Below, one piece after another: positions 41,933-50,498 of a DNA stretch of 64,000 nt. Where the stretch lies: the NCBI GenBank assembly GCA_963701325.1, contig OY969604.1:3782001-3846000 (forward strand), given 5' to 3'. A program made the translations under genes and the position numbers. Positions within the stretch are counted from its first letter, which is position 1. Every line of letters begins with the position of its first letter. The notes beneath the pieces were generated by a model. The model saw only the letters and a list, made by a program, of their open reading frames with translations, searched no databases and was not told the DNA's origin. Origin of the DNA: Bog-756 sp963701325 (GTDB lineage Bacteria > Actinomycetota > Acidimicrobiia > Acidimicrobiales > RAAP-2).

Positions 41933-43624
41933 CTAGGCCTGGGTCCGCAACCTGTTCGCGGTGGGCAGGACCAGATGGATGCCGGTGAACGTGACGGCCC
42001 CTCCGAGGCGCGGCTGCGCGTACGCCACGGTCGTGGCCACGAGCTGGAGCTCGAGGTGCGAGGAGGCGCTGGCCGTGTACGCCACCATCTCGAGTGGTAG
42101 CGAGGTCGTGTGCGTCGACCCGTCGAGGTCGACGGCGACGGGCGTGATCTGGTTGCCCAGGACGAGCCCGGTGGCCGCGTCGACCAGCTGGGCGAAGACC
42201 CGCATGGGCCGGGACCCGGTGCCGACGGTCCCGCGGTAGGTCAGGGTCAGCCGTGGTGCTCCGACCACCACCGCAGACCGGGTGACCGTGATCGGCACGT
42301 TCACCGAGTTGGTTGCCGGAGCGGGGGTGATCGGTGCGACCAGCCCCGAGAGCGTCTGGCTCGACGCACCGGCCGGAATGCTGGTGAGCGGCCCTGCGCC
42401 GCCGGTCTCCACGAGCGGGAGGGTGCCCGATCCCGATGCGGTGATCGGGGTGCCGGCCGGAGCCGGATAGGAGGGTGCGGTGTAGGCGGTGCCGTTCTGG
42501 TCGACGAAGGTGAACCCCGGTCCGGTGTCGACCGTGGTGTCCCGCTGCAGGTAGCGCTTGAGCCATGCCAGGGTGGCCTCTTCGCTGGCGAGAGGGTTGC
42601 CCGCCGGGGTCAGGCAGACCCCGTGGCCTCCACAGAACCACTGCATGGCGGTGGGGACGCCATGAGCCCGGAGGATCTCGTAATTGTCGACGCCTTCCTG
42701 GAGGGTGAACAGGGTGTCGACGGTCCCCTGCACGAAGAGGGTCGGCGCACGGATGTGGGTCACCAGGGCACCCGGGCCCCGGGCGGCGAACCAGGCGGCC
42801 TCGGTCGGGGTGATTGTGCCGGTCGCCTGGCTCGCCTGGTAGGTGCTGCGTACCTCGGGGGCCAGGTGGTCGGTCGACGCCGCGTTGACCAGCACACCCG
42901 CCCAGCCGATCTTCGGAGTGGACGCCTTGTCCAGGCTCGTGGAGAGGGAGTGCCACGCGATGGTGGGCACGATGGCGTCGATCCGGCAGTCGGCGGCGGC
43001 GGCCACGAGCTGGATGCCACCCCCGTATGACCCACCCACCATCCCGACGCGCGGATTGCCGGGGGCGTCGAGCTGGACGCCGGGCATGGTCGCGAGCCAG
43101 TCGATGAGCGTGCTGACGTCCCTGCCTTCGTAGGCCGGACTGTCCACCTCGGCCAGACCGCCCGACGAACCGAATCCGCGCGGGTCCCAGGTGAGCACGT
43201 TGTAGCCGGCGTCGAGGAGATCGCGGATCTGGATCCCGCCGAGCAGGGCGGTGCTCTCGGTGCTCACGGTCTGGGTGTCGGTGTCCCCGGCGAGGCCCCA
43301 GCCCGGTCCCATGAGGACGGTCGGGTGCGGTCCGGTCGCAGAGCCGGGCACGTAGCTCGAGAGTGGGAACCAGTGGGCGCGGATCAAGGTGCCGTCGAAG
43401 GAGCGGACGGTCCAGTCGGTGCTCGATCCGGGCACCCGGGTCGCGATGACCGGGTAGGCCGGAAGCGGGTAGTGGCAGGCGGCGGCCGCCGCATGGGTCG
43501 TCGTCGAGGTCCCGCTCGCGGTGGATGCTGAGGAGCACCCGGCGAGGGTGCCCACGACCAGGACGAGCAGCGCGGCGGTCCGCCACGGCAGGGGGAGACG
43601 GGGTCTGCGATCGGCGGTGCGCAC
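41933..43624 (-). CDS. Lipoprotein X-Pro dipeptidyl-peptidase/CocE-type hydrolase
   Basis: About 563 aa. GTG 43624 gives a clean lipoprotein signal (LPWRTAALLVLVVGTLAGCS); a TTG at 43669 would add 15 unlikely residues. The hydrolase core shows WDPRGFGSSGGLAEVDS, nucleophile in VGGSYGGGIQL, and a late acid/His region (WFCGGHGVC). The C-terminal 200 residues form a beta jelly-roll like that of X-Pro peptidases and cocaine esterase. It is likely exported and anchored in the membrane; its substrate, an ester or peptide, is unknown. Convergent with the small hydrolase gene before it. Confidence 0.82.
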   Translation of the reverse strand: MRTADRRPRLPLPWRTAALLVLVVGTLAGCSSASTASGTSTTTHAAAAACHYPLPAYPVIATRVPGSSTDWTVRSFDGTLIRAHWFPLSSYVPGSATGPHPTVLMGPGWGLAGDTDTQTVSTESTALLGGIQIRDLLDAGYNVLTWDPRGFGSSGGLAEVDSPAYEGRDVSTLIDWLATMPGVQLDAPGNPRVGMVGGSYGGGIQLVAAAADCRIDAIVPTIAWHSLSTSLDKASTPKIGWAGVLVNAASTDHLAPEVRSTYQASQATGTITPTEAAWFAARGPGALVTHIRAPTLFVQGTVDTLFTLQEGVDNYEILRAHGVPTAMQWFCGGHGVCLTPAGNPLASEEATLAWLKRYLQRDTTVDTGPGFTFVDQNGTAYTAPSYPAPAGTPITASGSGTLPLVETGGAGPLTSIPAGASSQTLSGLVAPITPAPATNSVNVPITVTRSAVVVGAPRLTLTYRGTVGTGSRPMRVFAQLVDAATGLVLGNQITPVAVDLDGSTHTTSLPLEMVAYTASASSHLELQLVATTVAYAQPRLGGAVTFTGIHLVLPTANRLRTQA

Positions 43625-43665
43625 CGGCGGAGTGTTACACCGCCGGGATGCCCCGGCAATCCGGG

Positions 43666-43986
43666 TCAACGGGTCAGTGGCGCCCGGGGCTCGTAGGGGC
43701 GAGGGGTCCCGAGGGGGTCGCGCGGGCCCTCCGTGCTCGCCACGCGCTGCCTGCCGACCTCGTTGGGAGAGGGCCAGCCGATGTTCCGGAGATCGCGCAT
43801 GCGGACGTGGAGCAGGTAGTCACGGCGTTGCCGAAGCTCTTCGACCTCGGCCCGCTGACTCGTCGAGAGGGGCTCGCCGGTCTCGACGAGTTCCTGCATG
43901 AGCTGGTGGAAGGCGAGGTCCGCCTCGAAGTAGTTGGCCAGCGACGCCCGGAGCGCATCCTGGACGTCCTGGGGAATCGTCGACAC
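43666..43986 (-). CDS. Hypothetical protein, helical (106 aa)
   Basis: GTG 43986 to TGA 43666. The sequence is mostly helical (DALRASLANYFEADLAFHQL, then SQRAEVEELRQRRDYLLHV), with a flexible tail. It has no known motif. Upstream of the CocE-like gene on the same strand, 41 nt before its start, so they may be co-transcribed. Function unknown. Confidence 0.55.
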   Translation of the reverse strand: MSTIPQDVQDALRASLANYFEADLAFHQLMQELVETGEPLSTSQRAEVEELRQRRDYLLHVRMRDLRNIGWPSPNEVGRQRVASTEGPRDPLGTPRPYEPRAPLTR

Positions 43987-44051
43987 CGAGCCACCACCCT
44001 TCGGAGATCTCGCCGAGAGCGTACCCCTGCAGCGGTTTCGGCTCGCGGATC

Positions 44052-45965
44052 TCAGATGCCGGCAGGCCGCCCGACCCGCTCCGTGCCACGACGCGCCAGG
44101 GCCGCCAACCCGGGGAGGACCCTCGGAGCCATCAGGTCACCGGCCGCGAAGGTGGTGTGGACGCCGTCCACCATGCGCACGACCTTCCGGTCGATCGTCC
44201 AGGTGAAGTGGCCCTTCGGGTCGAGCAGGTGGTTGAGCGGGATGACCGAGACGAATCCGGGGTTGTGGGCCGCCACCTGCTCGATGATCGAGTTGAGCCT
44301 GTCGACCCGGGCGGGGTCGTCCTCGGGCCAGGGCTGTCCGTCGAGCTGCTCACCGCTGTCGAAGTAGGGCGCAGTGGTGAGGGCGACCGCGGCCCCCTCC
44401 GAGTGGAGCAGGGTGACCGCCCGTTGGTACTGGAGCGTCTCGTCAGCGGCGAGGTCGGGGTCGAGGAGGCTCTGCCACCGGCCCTCGTACCACTGGGTCA
44501 TCGTCTCCCACCACCCCTCGGTCAACACCACGACCTGTGGATGGAACTCGTCGAGGTAGGACTTCCACAGGGTCGGCCAGGACGCGCACGGCGAGATCGG
44601 GGTGGTCGTCCCCCCGTGCTCGATGTACGGGCCGTCGGTGGCCAGCCCGCAGCCGGGCATCGGGCGGCCCTGGATCACGATGCCGTAGCGGGGCGCGGAG
44701 GCGAGGAAGCCGCCGGCGAAGGTCAGGGAGAGCGAGTCGCCGACGAAGAGGATCGTGGGAGCCGGCCGGTCGCCACGGGTGGTCGGGGTCGACGACCGGA
44801 CATTGCTGGTGTTGAGGAGGAGGTTCTGGCGGGGCCCTCCGCCGACGGCGCCGACCGCCACCACGGCGGCGACCGCGAGCACGCCGACAGGCACGAGGAC
44901 CCAGGAGCGCCGACCCCGGAAGGACAGTTGGCGCACCGGTCGCTCGACCAGGTACCAGGAGCACACGGCGAAGGTCAGGCTCACCGCGCACCGGAGGGTG
45001 AACAACCCCACACCATCGAGGCCGGTCCGGGCATGGTCGAGGACGAGGAAGACCGGCCAGTGCCAGAGGTAGAGGCCGTAGGAGATCCATCCGAGGTATC
45101 GGACCGGACCGAGCGAGAGCGCTCGGGAGACGAGGGTGCGCGGAGCCTTGGTCACTCCGATGATGACCAGTGCGACCATGAGGTCGGCGAGCAGGAAGCC
45201 GCCACGAAAGAGGAGCGACGAGTGGCTGCCGGTCACCCACCAGACGGCGGCGAATCCGATGACCGCCGCGCCCGCCAACAGCGAGTAGCCGCGGGTGGCA
45301 GCCCGGCCGATCGCCGGGGCGCTCCGACTGAGGAGGATGGCGACAGCGGCACCGACCAGGATGTCCTGGGCCCGGGTATCGGTCCCGCAGTAGAGGCGGC
45401 TCGCATCCACCCCGCTGTGGTACCGGAGGGCCATCTCGAGGGCCGAGACGGCGATTCCGACCAGGGTGACCCCGAGCAGGACCCGGGTGGATCGCCGGAG
45501 GGTCAGGACGCCGAGCACCACGAGTGGCCAGACCAGGTAGAACTGCTCTTCGATCGCCAGGCTCCACGTGTGGAGGAGCGGGGACGGCGCCGACACTTGG
45601 ACGAAGTAGCTCTGGCCGGTCACGATCTGGTGCCAGTTCCCGACGTACAAGAGCGTGCTCAGGGCGTCGCCTCGCAGGGAGGCCTGGGTCCCGGTCGGGG
45701 CGAACAGCCAGGCGTAGAGGAGGATGCCGCCGAGCAGGACGAGCAACGCGGGAAGCAGCCGTCGTGCACGCCTGGCCCAGAAGGCGCCGAGCCGTATCGT
45801 CGCGGTCCGGGTCCACTCCTTGAGCAGCAGGAGGGTGATGAGGAAGCCGCTCAGGACGAAGAAGACGTTGACCCCGAGGATTCCGCTCGTGGCCCAGCCG
45901 AAGCCGCCGTGGTAGAGCAAGACGCTCGCGATCGCGACAGCCCGCAGCCCGTCGAGGGCGGGCAT
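44052..45965 (-). CDS. Acyltransferase-3 plus SGNH domain protein (OafA/YrhL-like)
   Basis: About 637 aa from ATG 45965. The N-terminal half is an acyltransferase-3 domain with ten helices (PALDGLRAVAIASVLLYH, GVNVFFVLSGFLITLLLL, RRARRLLPALLV). The C-terminal half, after a single helix, is an extracytoplasmic SGNH domain with FVGDSLSLTFAGGFL and late DGVHTT. It O-acylates a cell-surface polysaccharide or lipid. Family proteins usually begin a dozen residues earlier; TTG 46004 (LGPALGVGIQLEYMPALDG) is an alternative start. Same strand as the amidohydrolase behind it, but no sugar-pathway genes are near. Confidence 0.85.
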   Translation of the reverse strand: MPALDGLRAVAIASVLLYHGGFGWATSGILGVNVFFVLSGFLITLLLLKEWTRTATIRLGAFWARRARRLLPALLVLLGGILLYAWLFAPTGTQASLRGDALSTLLYVGNWHQIVTGQSYFVQVSAPSPLLHTWSLAIEEQFYLVWPLVVLGVLTLRRSTRVLLGVTLVGIAVSALEMALRYHSGVDASRLYCGTDTRAQDILVGAAVAILLSRSAPAIGRAATRGYSLLAGAAVIGFAAVWWVTGSHSSLLFRGGFLLADLMVALVIIGVTKAPRTLVSRALSLGPVRYLGWISYGLYLWHWPVFLVLDHARTGLDGVGLFTLRCAVSLTFAVCSWYLVERPVRQLSFRGRRSWVLVPVGVLAVAAVVAVGAVGGGPRQNLLLNTSNVRSSTPTTRGDRPAPTILFVGDSLSLTFAGGFLASAPRYGIVIQGRPMPGCGLATDGPYIEHGGTTTPISPCASWPTLWKSYLDEFHPQVVVLTEGWWETMTQWYEGRWQSLLDPDLAADETLQYQRAVTLLHSEGAAVALTTAPYFDSGEQLDGQPWPEDDPARVDRLNSIIEQVAAHNPGFVSVIPLNHLLDPKGHFTWTIDRKVVRMVDGVHTTFAAGDLMAPRVLPGLAALARRGTERVGRPAGI

Positions 45966-46045
45966 GTACTCGAGCTGGATCCCGACCCCGAGCGCCGGGC
46001 CCAACCCTGCGGGGGTGGCCGTGTCCCCCTCCGGTGCCCGGCCGG

Positions 46046-46972
46046 TCAGCGCCCTGCCTCCTCGCTCTGCCGGGTCGGGCCGCCCGGTGACCCGGCAGGG
46101 GAGGGGAGCGGGATCCGGAACACCCTGGCCGCGTTGTCCCGCAGGAACTTGGGCCACACCTCGTCCCGCAGGGGCACGTGCTCCATCTCGGCGAAGATCC
46201 GTTCGAGGGTGAGCCCCATCGGGTAGTAGCCGGCGTACATCACCTTGTCCGTTCCTCGGGTGTTGGCATAGTCGATGATCGCCTTCGGGTAGTACTTCGG
46301 CGCGAACGCAGAGGTCATGTAGTGGAGCCCTGGCCACTTGAGCATGAGCTTGACCGCCAGGGCCTCCCAGGGTTCGGCTCCGTGCCGCATGACGATGCGG
46401 AGTTCTGGGAAGTCGTAACAGACCTCGTCGAAGTGCAGGACGTCCTGGCAGGCGGAGGGTACTCGCGGCCCCGCGATCCCGGCATTGAGGACGATCGGCA
46501 GATCGAGGTCGATGCAGACCTGGTACACGGGGTAGTAGCGGCGGTCCGAAACCGGCACCTGTGGAACGCACCCGGCAGGAAAGGAGGTGACCGCCTTGAT
46601 CCCGTGTTCGGCGTGGGCCTGCCGGATCGACCGTACCGTCCCGGTGACGTCGTTCGGATCCACCTCGAGCCCGGCGAAAAATCGGTCGGGGTACTCGCGC
46701 AGTGCCCGGGCGGCCGATTCCGATCCGAGGTGGATGAGGCCGACAGCGATCCCGTGGCGGTCCATGGCCTCCACGGTCGCCGTGACGGGATCACCCGCCT
46801 CCCCGTCGACCGGCTCGGGGACATCGGTGAAGAGATAGCCGGCCGGGAACGCCATCTCCCGGCTCTCCTCGTCCTTCAGGAGCGGCGCCATGAAGTGGTA
46901 CTTCGCTTCCGGCCGCGCCGTCGGAAATCCGATCATCAGATCGATGGTCCCGATGTCGCGGGGGAATCCCAT
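46046..46972 (-). CDS. Amidohydrolase-2 family metal-dependent hydrolase
   Basis: A 308-aa TIM-barrel protein: IGTIDLMIGFPTARPEAKYH at the N-terminus, GLIHLGSESAARALREYPDR, RIVMRHGAEPWEAL and DKVMYAGYYPMGLTLERI. These fit the amidohydrolase_2 family of decarboxylases such as ACMSD relatives, but the usual N-terminal HxH is not evident (DLMIG), so the metal site may be altered. Similar proteins are common in mycobacterial and Acidimicrobial degradation clusters. The preceding NTF2-like gene is 11 nt upstream and co-oriented. Confidence 0.78.
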   Translation of the reverse strand: MGFPRDIGTIDLMIGFPTARPEAKYHFMAPLLKDEESREMAFPAGYLFTDVPEPVDGEAGDPVTATVEAMDRHGIAVGLIHLGSESAARALREYPDRFFAGLEVDPNDVTGTVRSIRQAHAEHGIKAVTSFPAGCVPQVPVSDRRYYPVYQVCIDLDLPIVLNAGIAGPRVPSACQDVLHFDEVCYDFPELRIVMRHGAEPWEALAVKLMLKWPGLHYMTSAFAPKYYPKAIIDYANTRGTDKVMYAGYYPMGLTLERIFAEMEHVPLRDEVWPKFLRDNAARVFRIPLPSPAGSPGGPTRQSEEAGR

Positions 46973-46982
46973 CGGCCCGGCG

Positions 46983-47546
46983 TCAGAGGATGGCGTCGTC
47001 GGGCAGGGCGTAGGGCGTCGCGGGCAACCCGGGCATCGGGTGGTCCCACCACAACGTCTCCTCCACTCGCGAGCTGATCCGCCAGCCGGCCGGTGTCCGT
47101 ACCAGCCGATCGTGGTAGCACCCGCCGACGACGAACAGCCATGGCTCGCCGTCGACCACCAACCGGTTGGGGTTCTGGAAGTGAGAGCGGGAGCGGGCCG
47201 TCTTGCCGTCCGGGTCGATCTCGACGGCGCGGTTCACCACCAGGTGCTGGGTCACCTCGAACAGCGGCAGCACCTCGGACAGCCAACGCCGCACGTCGTC
47301 GAAGGCGCCACAGATGCCGCCGGCAGACCGGTAGTCGAGACGCGCGTCCTCGGTGAACACGAAATCGAGGAGGTCCCAGTCACGGAGATCGACCGCGGTG
47401 GCGTATCTGGTCAGGAGATCGTCGATCTCGAGACGGTCGACCAGGTACTGGAGCGGCGCGTCCACCGGGGGGAACGTAGCGCACGGCACGCCCGGTGGCA
47501 CGGAGGCCGCGGGGTCGCTCCGCACCCCGCCCCACGTCGCGCTCAT
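46983..47546 (-). CDS. NTF2/SnoaL-like protein
   Basis: A 187-aa protein. LEIDDLLTRYATAVDLRDWDL LDFVFTEDA pattern (residues about 38-67) and FQNPNRLVV..WLFVVGGCYHDRLV are typical of the SnoaL-like/ring-hydroxylating beta-subunit superfamily. ATG 47546 overlaps the stop of the preceding gene by 4 nt (ATGA), so they are coupled. It is probably an enzyme or ligand binder in the same small pathway as the amidohydrolase. A later GTG near VDAPLQYLVDRLE would fit the domain better. Confidence 0.8.
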   Translation of the reverse strand: MSATWGGVRSDPAASVPPGVPCATFPPVDAPLQYLVDRLEIDDLLTRYATAVDLRDWDLLDFVFTEDARLDYRSAGGICGAFDDVRRWLSEVLPLFEVTQHLVVNRAVEIDPDGKTARSRSHFQNPNRLVVDGEPWLFVVGGCYHDRLVRTPAGWRISSRVEETLWWDHPMPGLPATPYALPDDAIL

Positions 47547-48790
47547 CCCCGTCGGATCTCCACAGGGGTTCCCCGGTCGGCGAAGGCGAAGTCGGTGGCG
47601 GTGGTGAACCGGGTCAGCAGGACCTCGTCGGCCGTCGCCACCTCGTCTGTGTCCTGCACCACTTCGACGCACAGCTCGCCCCCGTCGTCCGAGACGGTCC
47701 GGCATCGGTACCGTCCGTCCACCGCGCGGACGATGGCGTCCAACGGCTCCAAGTGGTCGGCCCCGAGCATGGCCGGCCACGCCCCGTCCGAGGCGGCGCC
47801 GGTGTCCGACCCGACACGGAGGGTCACCGAGTCGGAGTGCTCGACGGTGCATCCGACGTAGGCGGCGGGTAGCAGCGCGGGATGGAGCGCCAGCACCTGG
47901 GCGACGTCCTCGGGTGCGGAACCGAGTCCGAGGGCGTCCCGGATCCGCCCGGCGGTCCAACCGGCGATACCGGTGAACTGTTTCCGCCCGAACGCAGTTG
48001 CTGCCTCGTCCGTGTCGACCCGTTCGCGGACGGCGGCACGAAAGGAGAGCGCGAGGAGGTGCCCCTGCAGGCAGACCTCCTCGGCGATCCGGCGGAGCGC
48101 TGATCGCGACCAGTCGGAGAACCGGAGATCGGCGAGCAGCGGGCCGGTGTAGTCCCGTCGCCCCGGACCGTCGGGGGTGATCGGCTCGAGTTCGATCGTC
48201 GCGGCGTGGGTCCCGGCCAGCCGTGCGGCTGCGGCCGGAACGGGCAGCGCGGGGAGTGTGCCGTCGATGGTCACCGTCCAGTGGCAGTGCGGCGAGCGAT
48301 CGGCGGGTACCCGGGGAGGACGATGGATCGGCCGCACCCGGGCGTGACCGTTGGTGGCGACTGCGGTTGCGTCGAACGTCGGGTCCTCGATGTCGTGGCA
48401 CATCGCGACCACGAACTCGGTGCCCATCGGCTCGACGTCCATCAGCGCGCCGCAGTGGTCGAGCCAGAACTCGCCGTGATCGTGATCGATGACCCGATAG
48501 CGGAAGTCCATGAACTGGGGAGGTGCCCCGATGTCGAGTTGCAGCCCCTTGAAGATGGTCTCCACCGAGTCCCCGCTGAACCCGAGTGCCCGCTGCATCC
48601 GCCCGGTGTAGAGCGGGCTCGCCCCCATCCACTCGTCGATGGCGATGTCGCGCATCCCGTCCCGGCCGAAGGCCCCGATCAGGTGGGGCATGCCGGCCCG
48701 GTCGATCACATGCCCGGCGAGGAGGTACTCGGGGACGAGGAGCGCGAGCTCATCCCGGGTGCGGTCCTGAATCCCGGCGGTCACAGACAT
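47543..48790 (-). CDS. Conserved actinobacterial protein of unknown function (415 aa)
   Basis: ATG 48790, with a strong RBS (AGGGGGAAGG) directly upstream. I do not recognise a named family. Visible features: N-terminal helical region (RDELALLVPEYLLAGHVIDR), a His/Asp-rich middle (FWLDHCGALMDVEPMGTEF, AMCHDIEDPTFDA, HARVRPIHRPPR, SPHCHWTV), and a C-terminal helical half. The concentration of Cys/His/Asp could suggest a metal site (inference). It is the first gene of a co-oriented set with the NTF2-like, amidohydrolase and acyltransferase genes, overlapping the NTF2-like gene by 4 nt. Confidence 0.7.
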   Translation of the reverse strand: MSVTAGIQDRTRDELALLVPEYLLAGHVIDRAGMPHLIGAFGRDGMRDIAIDEWMGASPLYTGRMQRALGFSGDSVETIFKGLQLDIGAPPQFMDFRYRVIDHDHGEFWLDHCGALMDVEPMGTEFVVAMCHDIEDPTFDATAVATNGHARVRPIHRPPRVPADRSPHCHWTVTIDGTLPALPVPAAAARLAGTHAATIELEPITPDGPGRRDYTGPLLADLRFSDWSRSALRRIAEEVCLQGHLLALSFRAAVRERVDTDEAATAFGRKQFTGIAGWTAGRIRDALGLGSAPEDVAQVLALHPALLPAAYVGCTVEHSDSVTLRVGSDTGAASDGAWPAMLGADHLEPLDAIVRAVDGRYRCRTVSDDGGELCVEVVQDTDEVATADEVLLTRFTTATDFAFADRGTPVEIRRG

Positions 48791-48996
48791 CCTTCCCCCT
48801 CTCCCCGGTGGCCCGGGCCCGGACTGTCGAGTGTCCCATATCGCCCCGGCGGTAACGTGTCCGGCATCCCAGCGACGCGTGTGACCAGGGAGTTTGCCGG
48901 ATGGTCCGTCCCGTGCCCTGATGACTGGTGTGCCGGGCCGGCGCACCCCGAGCGGCCTGGGTGGCGGTCCATCCCATCCGACAGGAGGCGTCGAGC

Positions 48997-50382
48997 ATGA
49001 GCGAGCAGGCCGATGTGGTGGTCGTGGGCATGGGCCCGGGCGGCGAGGACGTCGCGCTGCGGCTGGCCGAGGCCGGTCTCGACGTGGTCGGCATCGACGC
49101 CGAACTGGTGGGGGGCGAATGCCCCTATTGGGGGTGCATCCCCACCAAGATGATGATCCGGGCCGCGGACCTGCTCGCCGAGGCGCGACGCGTCGACGGC
49201 ATGAGCGGGAGCACCACGGTACGTCCGAGCTGGGACCCGGTTGCCGCCCGTATCCGCGACGAGGCGACGGACGACTGGGACGACACCGTGGCGGTCGAGC
49301 GGTTCGAGGGAAAGGGTGGGCGGTTCGTGCGCGGCTGGGCCCGCCTGGCAGGTCCCGGCCGGGTCGTCGTCGACGACCGTGAGTTCGCGGCCCGGCGGGC
49401 GGTGGTCGTCGCGAGCGGGGCACGTCCCTGGGTTCCGCCCGTGACCGGTCTGGGAGACACACCGTTCTGGACCAACCGGGACGCGGTGCGGACCATGCAG
49501 GTGCCCGACGCGCTCATCGTGCTCGGGGGTGGCTCGATCGGGGTCGAGATGGCCCAGGTGTTCCGACGATTCGGGGCACAGGTCACGGTGCTCGAGACGG
49601 CTCCCCACCTGGTCGGTCCCGAGGAGCCGGAGGCCGCCCTAGTGCTCGCCGACGTGTTCAGGACCGAGGGCATCGATGTGCGGACCTCGGTCGAGGTCGA
49701 GTCGGTCCGGCACGACGGACGGCGGTTCACCGTCGTGTCCGCCGAGGGCGAGCCGCTGGTGGGCGACCAGTTGCTGGTCGCCACCGGACGGCGGGTGGAT
49801 CTCGAGCGGCTGGACGTCGCGTCGGTGGGGCTGGACCCGTCGGTGCGGTCGCTGCCCGTCGACGACCACATGCGGGTCGAGGGCGTCGACCGGACGTGGG
49901 CGGTGGGCGACGTGACCGGGAAGGGAGGCTTCACCCATATCTCGATGTACCAGGCGGACATCGTGGTCCGGGACATCCTGGGCAGCGAGGTCGTGCCGGC
50001 CGACTACCGGGCGGTACCCCGGGTCACCTTCACGGATCCCGAGATCGGCTCTGTCGGGCTCACAGAGCGGGAAGCGCGAGCGGAGGGCATCGAGGTCGGG
50101 GTGGGCCTTACCCAGCTCCCGACCTCGGCCCGGGGGTGGATCCACAAGGCCGGCAACGAAGGGCTGGTCAAGATCGTCGAAGACCGCGACCGCGGCGTGC
50201 TGGTCGGTGCCACGTCGATGGGTCCGTGGGGCGGGGAGATGCTCGGCCTGCTCACGCTCGCGGTGCACGCCGAGGTCCCGACCAGGCAGCTCAGGCACAT
50301 GATCTACGCCTACCCAACGTTCCACCGGGCCATCCTGGACGCCGTGCGGCACCTGCTCGACGGCCCCGAGCGGGCTGCGTGA
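48997..50382 (+). CDS. FAD-dependent pyridine nucleotide-disulfide oxidoreductase
   Basis: A 461-aa protein of the dihydrolipoamide dehydrogenase/mercuric reductase class. VVVVGMGPGGEDVALRLAE binds FAD. The redox disulfide is GGECPYWGCIPTK. GGGSIGVEMAQVF binds NAD(P)H. The dimer domain ends in IYAYPTFHRAILDAV, where the usual catalytic HPTxxE is YPTFHR: His becomes Tyr and Glu becomes Arg. It is therefore not a standard lipoamide dehydrogenase. Its partner substrate is unknown. ATG 48997 with ACAGGAGG upstream. Confidence 0.88.
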   Translation: MSEQADVVVVGMGPGGEDVALRLAEAGLDVVGIDAELVGGECPYWGCIPTKMMIRAADLLAEARRVDGMSGSTTVRPSWDPVAARIRDEATDDWDDTVAVERFEGKGGRFVRGWARLAGPGRVVVDDREFAARRAVVVASGARPWVPPVTGLGDTPFWTNRDAVRTMQVPDALIVLGGGSIGVEMAQVFRRFGAQVTVLETAPHLVGPEEPEAALVLADVFRTEGIDVRTSVEVESVRHDGRRFTVVSAEGEPLVGDQLLVATGRRVDLERLDVASVGLDPSVRSLPVDDHMRVEGVDRTWAVGDVTGKGGFTHISMYQADIVVRDILGSEVVPADYRAVPRVTFTDPEIGSVGLTEREARAEGIEVGVGLTQLPTSARGWIHKAGNEGLVKIVEDRDRGVLVGATSMGPWGGEMLGLLTLAVHAEVPTRQLRHMIYAYPTFHRAILDAVRHLLDGPERAA

Positions 50383-50498
50383 CGTAAACCGCGCCGACAT
50401 CCTGCGATCGTCTGGGTAGCGTGCAGGGTGGAGACGCCCCGGGACGGTGCGGTCGGCGTTCCCCACCCGACCGGTCCCCTCGAGCATCGGGAGTCATC

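Noticed and set aside
48206..49000. Long plus-strand reading frame over 48.2-49.0 kb
   Set aside because: It is the shadow of the conserved 415-aa gene on the minus strand, and its amino-acid content is Arg/Gly/Pro-rich without motifs.
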